From Datura wrightii (Eukaryota > Streptophyta > Magnoliopsida > Solanales > Solanaceae), in assembly GCA_035772735.1 (NCBI GenBank), contig JASDFA010000010.1:156366501-156430500 (forward strand): a DNA stretch of 64,000 nt. Direction: 5' to 3'. Under the pieces are notes generated by a model, which was given only the letters and a program-made list of their open reading frames with translations, made no database searches and was not told the origin of the DNA. The position numbers and the translations under genes were made by a program. Below are positions 38,079 to 48,662 of this stretch, piece after piece (the first letter of the stretch is position 1; every line of letters starts with the position of its first letter).

Positions 38079-38946
38079 ATGGAGTTCAACTATGGATTGA
38101 ATACCAACATAGCTAGTACTAGCACATATACAAGGACTCAACAACAAGGAAATAAGTCTAATTGGACTGCTCAATTGAAGAATTGCACATTTATAAGAGA
38201 GCAGTATCATCAGATTCTTCAAATGCTAGAGTCACAACAGCCAAGACAATGTGACACTGATTCAGCCAATGCGGTGAAAATAGAAAGTAAAGCTCTACTT
38301 GTTTCTGATAGTAATGAAGTATGGATTATTAACACTGGGGAAACAAATCATATGATATCTTATATTTGGTATGTTGTTATCAAAATCTGTCACTAAAGCA
38401 AGTAGTTCAAAACAGGTTTGTCTACCCAATAGTGACATTTCACTAGTCACACACTTAGGATCCAGTGCTATATCAGTAGAATTTTGATCACTAATATCAT
38501 TCACATTCCTTAGTTCAATTAAAACTTGATGTCTATGAGCAAGGTAACCAAGGAGTTGGGTTGTTCAGTTACATTTTTTTCACATTTTTCTGTATTCTAG
38601 GAACTCTACAGTGGCAAGGTGAGGAGTATTGGTAGAAAGTAAGGAGGATTATATCTACTTTTACAAAAGTTAACTATCAAGAAGGATAAGAAAACTAAAA
38701 GATCATTTGTTGTGAAAGAGTCTGCTTCAGAGGATAATACTAACAGAACAAGTATAGATTTGTGGCATCAAAGATTAGGACATGTGCCTCTTGTAGTGTT
38801 AAAGAAATTGATATCTGGAATCTTATAGGATATTATTGATCATATAAATAAATGTACGTCCTAAAGCTAAGAAGATTAGATTGAAGTTTCCTACTAGCTA
38901 TATCAAAAGTGTAGACTGTTTTGATTTGTTACATATTGATCTTTGG
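38079..38946 (+). pseudogene. copia protease and integrase N-part, interrupted by insertion
   Basis: W-I-I-N-T-G-E-T-N-H-M occupies the protease active site, where the family has D-T/S-G-A, so the catalytic Asp is replaced by Asn. The pre-integrase motif (L-W-H-Q-R-L-G-H) follows near 38760. The frame then reaches L-L-H-I-D-L-W, the start of the integrase core, where the first large insertion begins. It resumes after 41573 with T-T-F-D-G-N-K-Y-F-L-T-I. Confidence 0.8.
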
Positions 38947-41568
38947 TGTTACACCCCGTAAATTTTCAGCGTATAGATGACCTATTCGCGTGTTGGTTAA
39001 GAGTATTTGAAAACCATACATGCTAGAAAAAGGCCCGGGGAAAGATCGGACAAGCGCCAAGTCGGCGTGTCGCAACGAAAAATGCGACTTATAAATTGCA
39101 TTCCAGGAATGCAACTTATAAATCGCATTTACTGAATGCGACTTATAAATCACATTTCCTAAATGCGACTTATAAGTCCCAATTATATAACACCTCCAAC
39201 TTCGGTTTATTTCATTAACTTCACATAATTTTCAGAAAAGTCGCGAGAAACAGAGGAGAGCGTGAGGTTTTGAGGTATTTCCTTACGGTTACGCCATCAA
39301 ACGCGGTCCAAACTCGAATTAACCTCAGGTACCGAGGTATTTAGCAGCAGGGAGCATTCCTACGGATTTAGTTTCGCGAAATACGGCCGACGAATCGTCG
39401 AGCTACCGAGCTAAGGTAAGTAGAATTGCTCCAAACTAGTGTCTATGTGTTCCTAGCTGTGAAGTGAATATTTCTCCCTTCTGGACCTCTGGAAAATAGC
39501 GAGTTTTTCACCGTCTTTCGATAAGCCTAAGTTTAGGCTATAATTATATCGAAAGTGACGTTGTTCTTTAGAATAAAGCTATATTTAGTATTAATTGACA
39601 TATTTATGAATGCAGTTGGGAGAAATAGTTGAAGTATTGGCCGAGCCTCGTCCGACAGACGGATAGTTCGAGGATAAGGTATGTAAATCCAGTTTCTTCG
39701 GCAAGTTAGTAGTTTTAGCCTTGTATAGCACAGTAAACTCCGTAGTAGAATTCCCGGAAGTTGAATGTTAAGTATTGTGCAAGTTCAGTAAACCTAGTTC
39801 GCGTTGTGATATCATATTCAGTCTGAAAGTTAGAAAAGCATGTGCCCAAGGGCAAGTTAGTAATTCATATTCAGTACAACCTATTATGTGAATAGCAAGC
39901 ATGTTGTAAAATAAAAAGAGACAGATTTTCAGAATAAAAGCTAGTAAAGTAAAACCAGATAGACAGACAGTTTTATGGCTATAGACTAGCCATTCAGACA
40001 GATGGAATATTGGCTACAGGCTAGCTAACAGTTAAAGAAAGATTTCAGAATCAGTATAATCAGTAAAGAATCAGTTCAGTATAGAAACAGATCAGGATAA
40101 GAAGTTAGATTCCAGATAGTCTTTTCAGTTATACATGCTTGCTATTTCTATGTGCTATTTGTTTGTTGAGACTTGTTGTGGCATGTGGGCACCCTTTTAG
40201 CATCCCCACAGCCCCTGGGTTATCGCTGTGTCGATACCAGATTCAGATACCGCCACCAGCTGGGCGATGCCGTCCGCCTAGAGGACGATGATGGCCGACC
40301 ACATGACAATACGGTCCAGACCACCCTGCTTGCAGGGGTAGTTCAGTTTACTCTGCGCAGAGCCAATTTACCCTATTTACAGGGGCAGATCACTCTGTGC
40401 GCGCTTGTGACCGGGGGCAGTTTCAGATACAGATTTTTATAAAATTACCCTATTGCGTGCTTGCACCCAGGGGCAGCTTAATTACACACCCCGTGTGCAC
40501 CTGCGCCCAGAGGCAGGAGTCTTCGGACTCAGACACAGTTTACTGTTAGAGGCCAAGGCCTGAGCTACGTACCCAAGGGGACCTGTAGGAGGAGCTCACA
40601 GTTATCAGATGAGTGGAGTGACTTATTTTTGGTTGGTTTAGACCCGGGTAGGGGTAAATAGATTGTGTGTTGGTTGGCATCTTCCGGCTTATGGGGGTCG
40701 GTCAGGTATTGTGTGTATTTATATGTATACCTATATGTGCTATTAGATACCGATAGATAGGAGGACGACACGTCATCAGGTACGCTCAGTTTAGCTATAA
40801 AATAAATAAACTCTCCCCAGTTATCCTCAGCTAGATAGACTCAGCTACTTTCTGCTTATATGCCAGGTTACTGTTGTTATTCATTTCAGTTGTGTATTTC
40901 AGTTGCTTTACATGCTCAGTACCTGTGGTACTGACGCCCAGTGGGGCGCTGCATTACTTGCCTACAGGTACTCATAGATGAGGAGGCGATCCCTCGTGAT
41001 TCCAGTCAGCTATTGAGTATTCAGCTCCTGTCATCCGGAGTCTGAATTCCAGAGGTGTATTTCGTTTTGTTTTGTTGTACAGTACAGGTAGGTCGGGGCC
41101 CTGTCCCGATCATTTCTATTGTTATTCCTAGAGGCTTGCAGTCTGTATATACTTCCCTGTGGTCAGTCGAGCCGGTCGTGTGAGGCCGTGCAGCTTGTTA
41201 TAGTTATTTGTTATTTCTGTTCCTGTTGGCCGTGTGTGTCCATAACCAGTCAGTAGTGGTGACCTTGCCGGTCACGTAATTATTTAGCGTGCCATTGTTA
41301 AGTTACAGAGAACTAGACAGCATGGTGGCCTTGTCGGCCCGCATAGGTTCCCCTGTAGTAGTGTGTTTCTGGTTAGCTGTTTTCTAGGTGCAGGTGGCTA
41401 TAGGCCTGTTGGCCGGAGGCTGTGTTTACAGCCGTTATATAGCCCTTTGGTTCCAGGAATGTGAGTTAGAGCCAGCCAGACACCAGATGTGCTCTGGCTC
41501 ACCAGTTAACAGTCTAGGTCCTACTAGGGCACCAGGTGCCAGTCATACCCCCAGGGCGGGGCATGACA
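38947..41568. mobile_element. 2.6-kb solo LTR (Tekay/Del-like gypsy, inferred) inserted in copia integrase
   Basis: The insert begins TGTTACACCCCG and ends GGGGCATGACA, i.e. TG...CA. It is flanked by TTTGG on both sides (38942-38946 and 41569-41573), a perfect 5-bp duplication that restores the copia integrase reading when removed. It contains no gag-pol coding and no second copy of its ends. Size, termini and GC-rich right half ('gggccctgtcccg', 'gtggggcgctgcatt') resemble LTRs of plant chromoviruses of the Tekay/Del lineage. A short tandem array (39081-39180) and Cys-rich-looking GC repeats (40180-40520) occur inside. The lineage is inference; a non-coding LTR-flanked derivative is excluded by the single set of ends. 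Confidence 0.8.
39081..39180. repeat. four tandem ~27-bp units inside the first solo LTR
   Basis: The unit 'aatgcgacttataaatcgca' recurs about every 27 bases, starting near 39081, 39108, 39135 and 39162. Each unit contains an internal near-palindrome (aatgcgact ... ttgcatt). Confidence 0.8.
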
Positions 41569-42397
41569 TTTGGGGTCTTAGATAACAACTACATTTGATG
41601 GAAATAAATACTTCCTTACTATTATGGATAATTTTAGCAGAATGACTTGAATTTTTTTGTTAAAACAAAATACAGATGTGTGTGTTGCTCTTCAATAGTT
41701 TATGGTATTTGTGAAAACTCTCTTTGACAAGATTGTGAGGGTCATTAGATTAGATAATGGTACAAATTTTGTGAATTCAATATGTGACTCTATGTTCAAA
41801 GAATCATGAATTATACATCAGAAAACATGTCCTTATACTCCTCAGCAAATGCAGTTGAAGATAGAAAACATAATCATTTGTTAGAAGTAACAAGGGTCAT
41901 AAGGTTTCAAGGGAAAATTTCTTTGAAATTCTGGGGTCGTATGTGTACTTGGTGCAGTGTATTTGATCAATACAACTCCAAGCATTGTCCTCAATAGTAA
42001 GACACCTTATGAAATATTATATAAGAAAAAGCCATCATTGAATCACCTAAGAGTGCTAGGATGCCTGTGCTTTGCAAAGAATCTAATAGAACAGATAAGA
42101 TGCAACCTAGAGCAAAGTATGTAGTGTTGATGGACTATTCAGGAGTATAGAAAGGCTATCTCCTATATGAAATAAGTATGAAAAACTTCTTTGTCCGTAG
42201 AAATATAATATCTAAAGAAGATGTATTTCCTTTTACAAGTTTATACAAAGACAAGTCACCAGTCTTTATAAACACCCTAATTGATCCAACTACTCTATAT
42301 GGAGATTATCATACAGTTCAGACTCCTATGTTTGAAGGAAGGACAAGCCAAGGGTGGTGTCAACCTACTGAAATTAGTTACACACAAGGGGTTATAC
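41569..42397 (+). pseudogene. copia integrase, middle and C-terminal part
   Basis: After the first insert the integrase core resumes (Y-F-L-T-I-M-D-N-F-S-R-M-T) with D-N-G-T-N-F-V-N near 41756. The C-terminal segment is near 42000-42390 (Y-E-I-L-Y-K-K-K-P-S-L-N-H-L-R-V-L-G-C; S-K-E-D-V-F-P-F). Multiple frame changes are present. The second insert begins at 42398. Confidence 0.8.
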
Positions 42398-44166
42398 TGT
42401 TACACTTCGAAATTGTTTTAGTGATTATTTGATATTTGTATGCTATGTTAAAAAACTACGGGCTGTATATTGATCGTAGGTGATGAGAAAAACATATATG
42501 TGAAGTTCATAAGTAAGTATCAACTTTAAAAGACCATATCTCTTAATTTATAACGAGTTAGAAGTTCTACAACCTATCAAATTGAAGGTCTTTGAATTTA
42601 ATTTTTCAGAATATTACACCTCTCGTCAATCATAGTTCAGAGTAAAAAGTTATAGGCATTTTACCGTGACACTATCAAGCAGTGACATGGCCACCGCCCT
42701 AAAAACGGCCACCGCCCCACCTCTTTATATTTTGAAATGTTGTGTTATGAAATCATTTGCAACTTTTTCAGAAGTGACCTGCTAGCTTACACTATCAAAT
42801 CCTCTCTAATTTCTAGCCATCTACTAAGAAATATCATGGAGGAAAGCTCAAGCAAAATTCAACCAAAATACAAGATAAAGTGAGATAGTTGATAGCAAGT
42901 TGTGCTAGGTGTGGGAGGGCTGTTTTGAAGCTCATTTTGGCAGTTGTTTTGGGCAAGTTGCTACGATTTTAAAGCTGTTTGAACTGTATACATGTTTTTC
43001 TTTGAGAAGGGATTGAGTTCTAGAGGAAAGGTAAGGATTCTACCCCTTTAAATTCACCAAACTTGCAAGTTAAAAAGCTAGAAATTGGCAGCTAGAGAAG
43101 CTGCTGTTAGGACTGTTTTTGGCTGAAGTTCTTGTCCATTTTTCTTAATATTTGGGGTGTTTTTGGCTTGAAATATACTTCTTATTGTGTTGATGAATTA
43201 CAGGAGAAACTAGGTAATTTTCTATTCTTTTTCCCCCTCAAAAGTCAATGAAAACAAGTATAGAAAATGCCTAATGTTGTTATTATCGTTGATTATTGTT
43301 GTCGTTGTGGCTGCCGGTTGGAGAATTATTTTAGCTCCATATTTGATACAAATTAGGCTTGTTCCTTGCCTATAAATTCAAGAGAGTTAGGAAGTTGAAG
43401 TATGGTAGTTGAAGTAGGAAGTTGGCTAAAGGAAAATGTCAGAGTAAGGTATGTTAAGGCATCCCATTCTCGTTATTCAAGCACGAATATATGCTGTCAA
43501 AAGGGTCAATATTCTTATGTTTTCATACTCCTATTAAATCAAGTATAATTCTGTCCAAAGGGCAGAAATTGCATGACATTGAGTTTGAATTGTTTAACAT
43601 ATTTGAAACAAGTAAATTTGAAGTGAGATATGTGTTACTTCCAATTGTATTGTAGTTATAAATCGAGTTTGAAATCCCCTTATCGCGGACACCGTGAGCT
43701 GGTCCTTTACTATATTATATGCATATGTGATGTTAAGGCTATTAAAAGGTCTGGTTGTCAAAGTAAAATTGAGAAAAAAGTTAAGGCGACGATATGTAAA
43801 CGAGTTTAAGCTAAGGATGTCACAATCTAGTATGGGTAAATGAGCTTGTCGAAGTGAAAATACCTTATCACAGTTGTCCTTTATCTTATGTATATGTTAT
43901 GAGGTACATGAGGCTAAGGGAAGATTCTATGATTCCTCTCCCTTATGCTGAACATCTAGTTATCGAGTTCTCGAATCCTAAACGTGCCTAAGTGTTGTCT
44001 ATAAAGCTTGTGGAGTTCCTTATGTCATCCAAACCTTCTTATAACTATGAAAGTCATTGAGTAGGTTCATCTAAGTTTTGTTTGACAGGTTTATGGGATA
44101 TATGTGTTTATGTGCAACTATGAATTATGAAAAAGGCATATTCAGGTCAAAATCTCAAAATTAGTA

Positions 44167-44428
44167 CTCCTTCCATTTCATTTTAATTGCTAGATATACT
44201 AAAAATAGTTGTTTCAAAATACTTGCTCGTTTCAAAATTCAAGAGACAATTGACCATATTTTTTCAATTCTACCCTTAGTACTTAAAGTCATTCTAAAAT
44301 GTGAAAAGAATTATTATTATATGTTTCCAAAAAATTGATAGGGTTATATTAGTCAAATTACCATCCCTATTATTTTTTTTAATAGGTGTGTAAATCTTAT
44401 TCTAGTAATTAAAATAAAACAGAGGGAG
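44167..44428. mobile_element. Stowaway-like MITE, 262 bp, TA target site (copy 3), nested in solo LTR
   Basis: The termini 'ctccttccatttcattttaa' and 'aattaaaataaaacagaggg' are imperfect inverted repeats with TA on both sides (44165-44166, 44429-44430). It is colinear with the MITE at 28079-28342. It is the third nesting level: MITE in solo LTR in copia. Confidence 0.88.
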
Positions 44429-44489
44429 TAGTTTTTATGCCATGTGTTAGATAGGCACGATATGAGCCCAGTCGGCTTCGAATATAAGA

Positions 44490-44752
44490 CTATGACCTTA
44501 CCACCGACCTGATACGTTCGCTGGGCAGTTGTCCTTTGACATATTTGATACATGAGACCTATGACCTTACCACCGACCTGGTTCATTCGGTGGGCAGTTG
44601 TCCTTTGGCATATTTGATATATCAGACTTATGACCTTACCACCGACGCTGTTATGTTAGGTGGGCAATTGTCCTTCAGATATGAGACTATAACCTTACCA
44701 CTGATATTGTTATGTCCGATGGGCAGATGTCCTTTCAGTTATGACACCTCGG
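44490..44752. repeat. tandem array of four ~60-70-bp units
   Basis: Units start at the motif 'tatgaccttaccaccgacct' near 44491, 44560, 44629 and 44688. Each ends with 'gtgggcagttgtcctttg'-like sequence. Unit lengths are about 69, 69, 59 and a partial one. It lies in the second solo LTR. Confidence 0.8.
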
Positions 44753-45504
44753 AGATGGCCATCTCGCAGGGCAGTATTGATCGAGTAGACTAGGTCATTG
44801 TTTGATTAGGGAATGTATAACTTATGTATAATGCGGTACGACTTGTATATGTGCTTACTTGATTGTATTCACATAATGTATCATATTTTATTTAGATATC
44901 AGCTCCAGAGTCGCAGGTTGTATCTATTCCCTACTCTGGCTTTCAGTGTCTTGGATGTATTTATGGTTACTGCTTCAACTTTACATACCAGTACATTTCA
45001 TTCTTATTGAAGTTTCTTAGCCTGGGGACACCCTTTCTGTAATTGCGCTATAGGTGCAGGCAGAGGCTCGGATTGACAGTCACATTAGGAGCCTGATTTC
45101 AAAGGAATAGTGGTATGCTCCTTTCTTCCAGGAGTTATGTTCCTGTTTTGTTATATTTTAGTTTTAAAGTATGGTATGGGTAGGCCAGGGCCCTGTCCCC
45201 CGCAGTTTAACTTATTTTACTCTTTAGAGGCTTTTGTGGATGGGTCTTTTACAGTTTAGTTCAGTTCATTATTTTGGGCCTTGTCAGCTTTCCGTTGTTT
45301 AGTTTAGCTTTATTAGGCCTTGTCGGCATTCCAATTGTTGGTTATTATTGTTGAGACCTTATGAGTCCAGTATTCATTTCAGTTGATTGTGACAGGTCGC
45401 CTGGACGGTCTAAGTATTACAGTTACAGATGTTATATAGCCTGATTCTCGATTAATTTTTAATTGAGTGTCAGTTGCGCCCTACCCCAGTTTTGAGGCGT
45501 GACA

Positions 45505-47330
45505 TACACCTACTACTGATGTTTCAAATGCAGATACTAATAGGAATTAGTCTGCAGTTTTAGATACAGATGCATCTAGTCATAATCATCAGATAGTGGA
45601 ACTTGGTCTTTCTATGGTCCAACCAGCACATGTTGGCAATATCCAACAATAAAGAAGATCCCGCAGAGGCACTCATCCACCAATATGGATGAAAGATTTT
45701 GTTTCTTTAAATGTTCACAAGGATGTGTCATATCCTATATCCAATTGTATCAGCTATAATGGTCAATCAACTCCATATCAAGCTTACATTGCTACTATCT
45801 CCTTATTTACTGAACCAACAACATACAATGAAGCTGTGAGGGATCCTGAATGGGTAGAAGCTATGAAAGCTGAGGTTCAAGCTCTAGAGGATAATAATAC
45901 CTGGGAGATAGTTAACCTTCCACCAGGAAAATCAGTTGTTGTTTGCAAATGGATATATAATATAAAATACAAGTTCTCTGGGGAAGTTGAAAGATTTAAA
46001 GCTAGACTAATTGCTAAAGGCTATAGTCAAAAGGAGGGAATAAATTATAAGAAAACCTTTTCACCGATGGTTAAAATGGTTACTGTAAGATTAGTTCTTG
46101 CCTTAGCCACATCTAGAAACTGGCATATACATCAAATGAATGTATACAATGCCATTCTCTAAGGAGATCTTCATGATGAGATCTACATGAGACTGACTCA
46201 AGGATTTGATAGTCAGGGGGAGAAGGTATGCAGACTAACCAAATCCTTATATGGTTTAAAACAACCTCCAAGAGCTAACTGAGGTACTGATCCAGCAACT
46301 AAACTTCCCTCTAAGTCAACATGATTACTCATTGTTTATCAACAAAACTAAGCAAAAAATGAATGAATATAGTTTTGGTGTATGTACATGACATGTTAAT
46401 GACAGGAAGCTCTCTAGCCTTAATTAAGAAAACTAAGTATAAACTACAGAAGGCATTCAAAATAAAGTATCTTGCGGAGGTTAAGTATTTTTTGGGTATA
46501 GAATTTGCCAGGTCCAGTCAAGAAATCAATATGCATCAAAGGAAGTATGCACTTAACCTAATCTCAGAAGCTAGAATGTCTGCAGCAAAGTCAACTGGTA
46601 CTGCTGTTGACATCAATGTCAAACTACCTTCAAAGTAATATGATGATTGTCTCTCACAAACAATCACAGTTCCAGAAGAACCCTTAGCAGATCAAGCTTC
46701 ATATCAAAAACTCATAAGGAAACTACTTTACTTAACTATGACAAAACCTGATATTGCCTTTGGAATACAGACTTTAAGTAAGTTTTTACAACACCCTAAG
46801 GTATCTCATAAGGATGTAACCCTCGGAATTGTTAAATATGTAAAGAATCAACCTAGTCAAGGTGTTCTATTATCAAGTAGTCCCATCACAAATGTAACAA
46901 CATATTGTGATTCTGACTGGGCAACTTGTCCCTTAACTAGAAAGTCTGTAACAGGGTTCTTAGTGAAAGTTGATGAATCACCGGTCTCCTGGAAAGTTAA
47001 GAAACAAACTACTGTGTCTAGAAGTTGAACTGAGGCAGAATACAGGAGTATGGCCTCAACAATTTCAGAATTGATCTGGCTAGTAGGATTACTACTCAAA
47101 GAAATTAGTGCAGAAATTAGACTTCCTGTGAACCTACGTTCAGACAGTAAAGCAGCAATAGACATTGCATCTAATCTTGTCTATCATGAAAGGAATAAAT
47201 AAACACATAAAAATTGACTGCCATTTGAAAAGTTATAACAAGGACTGATTGTAACCAACTACATATCTACAAAACAAAAAAAAACCCAGCAAATATGATG
47301 ACTAAAAGGGACTAAACTGACTAAATTTCA
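45505..47330 (+). pseudogene. copia reverse transcriptase and RNase H, catalytic site mutated
   Basis: RT starts near 45805 (Y-N-E-A-V-R-D-P-E-W-V-E-A-M-K-A-E) and continues to N-A-I-L, then a stop near 46160, and on to L-T-K-S-L-Y-G-L-K-Q. The active-site motif reads Y-V-H-D-M at about 46381, where functional copia elements have Y-V-D-D, so one catalytic Asp is lost. RNase H follows: Y-C-D-S-D-W-A, then W-K-V-K-K-Q-T-T-V-S-R-S, a TGA stop (47026-47028), then T-E-A-E-Y-R-S-M-A. Further stops occur after H-E-R-N-K near 47200. Confidence 0.88.
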
Positions 47331-47395
47331 GCATCAGTATCTAATATCCAACTAGGAGTGTTAAATATTTTCCCTCCAACTAGCTTGAGGGGTAG

Positions 47396-47698
47396 TGTTG
47401 GTAATAAGAGATGAGAGGAAGAAGCTGATTTCCCGAAAGTAGTTAAGTCTTCCGGAAATCTGTTATATAACTGTTTTAATAGTTAACTGCCTAAGCAGTT
47501 ATTTTACTAGTCCAACTAGGCAAAATGTAAAGCATCTTCCTCTCTATATATATATAGAGAGAGGATATATGATCAATTAAGATCAGATCAATAAGATATA
47601 ACATAACACATATGCTCTCTATATTCAGATTTATCTTCTCTTTGTTTTCAAGAACACTATGTGTTCATATTCATCAAGTTGAAGGAGCAATAAGTTCA
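47396..47698 (+). repeat. 3' LTR of the nested copia element
   Basis: It starts TGTTGGTAATAAG directly after the purine-rich tract 'ttgaggggtag' and ends 'aataagttca', matching the 5' LTR end. It has a 'tctctatatatatatagaga' palindromic expansion that the 5' copy lacks, explaining the length difference. Confidence 0.9.
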
Positions 47699-48662
47699 AT
47701 CACGTAATGAGATTATTTGGTTAGAGATCTTGTTGAAGGAACTTGGGCAAGAAAGAATGAAATGCAGGTTGTACAGTGAGAATCAAAGTGTCATTCATGA
47801 ACTCTGCATATCATTCAACGACTAAACACATTGACATTAAGTATTATTTCATTGGTCATTCTCGAAGGAAGGTTCATTCAAGTTGATCAGTTATTACTGA
47901 GAAGCTGGAGGTATGCTCGGCTTCTCTAGGCCAATCACCAATGATACACGATGTGGAAGATGGAATCAATCCCAAGTGGAAGAATTGTTATATATGTTAA
48001 TGGGCTTGATAACCGGGGTTGCAGTCCGAAAATTACTTGGACCACATCCTAAATCATTTAAAATTAGGATTTTTTGCAGCATATGTAAATATGGCTTTCT
48101 TGGTGTATTTGTGTCATTTATTATTGCTTTTTGTTAATCGTCGTCCCATTAAGGAATTACCTTCACCATAGCATCGCTGAGATGTATACAGCTTTGTCTT
48201 TACATTAGCTTTTCAAAGGTTTCTACCAAAAGCTAGATGATATTCATGTGCTAATCAGCTTATTGCCTTGATATTTTGCGAATTGTGATATATTGAACAA
48301 TTATATATCTCTTTATCTCGAGTCTTGCTTATTTTCTCCACATTTTATTACTATATTATGGAAGCAGCATATGCAGACACACAAAAATTTGATTGCAGTT
48401 GGAAAACTAAAGACAAAGGGGAAGAGTTAGCAGTTCTCTGAGGGTTGTATAATTTCCTTGCACCCTTTTCCAGAAGAAACAAGTTGGCATTCCCAGGAAT
48501 GATATCCTAAACTATAAACCAGGTGCAAGTGCTGGAAAATCCTGAAAATAATTGTTAGAAGAACCAAAAAGGAGAGAAAATCCAAAAGAAAAGGCTAGAG
48601 AAAAGCATAATATAAAAGGTAAAGGGAATTTTTGCTCTAGCTAAATATCATCTTGATCACTT
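47699..48662. other. 3' flank of the hexokinase gene
   Basis: The region separates the copia 3' LTR from the hexokinase stop codon. The part adjoining 48662 presumably holds the hexokinase 3' UTR (minus strand). Nothing else is recognised. Confidence 0.4.

Larger units (their letters stand above)
42398..45504. mobile_element. 3.1-kb second solo LTR (Tekay/Del-like, inferred) inserted in copia pol
   Basis: It begins TGTTACACTTCG and ends GAGGCGTGACA. The flanks are TATAC (42393-42397) and TACAC (45505-45509), a 5-bp duplication with one change. It has no coding capacity. Several blocks resemble the first solo LTR ('ggtaggccagggccctgtcc' against 'ggtaggtcggggccctgtcc'; 'gttatatagcc' near both right ends), so the two are related but different families. 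It carries a tandem array (44490-44750) and a MITE (44167-44428). Confidence 0.78.
36676..47698 (+). mobile_element. Ty1/copia retrotransposon with both LTRs, split by two nested insertions
   Basis: Related LTRs lie at 36676-36970 and 47396-47698, with a primer-binding site after the first and a purine tract before the second. Removing the two inserts (38947-41568 and 42398-45504) and their 5-bp duplications leaves about 5.3 kb, normal for a copia element. Gag, protease, integrase, reverse transcriptase and RNase H follow in the copia order. All frames are interrupted by stops and frameshifts, and catalytic residues of protease and RT are changed. The LTRs differ at many positions, so the insertion is not recent. 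A clear 5-bp target duplication outside the LTRs was not found. Gag begins near 37103 (M-G-S-N-E-G-Q-A-S). Confidence 0.92.

Noticed and set aside
39081..39180. Regular 27-bp repeats considered as a CRISPR array
   Set aside because: The units are contiguous with no unique spacers and lie in a solo LTR of a plant genome.
40173..40442. 89-codon frame rich in Arg/Leu in the first solo LTR
   Set aside because: It sits in GC-rich repeated LTR sequence and shows no domain; a chance frame.
44536..44793. 85-codon frame with repeated Y-D-L-T-T-D motif
   Set aside because: The peptide repeat is the translation of the tandem DNA array in the second solo LTR.
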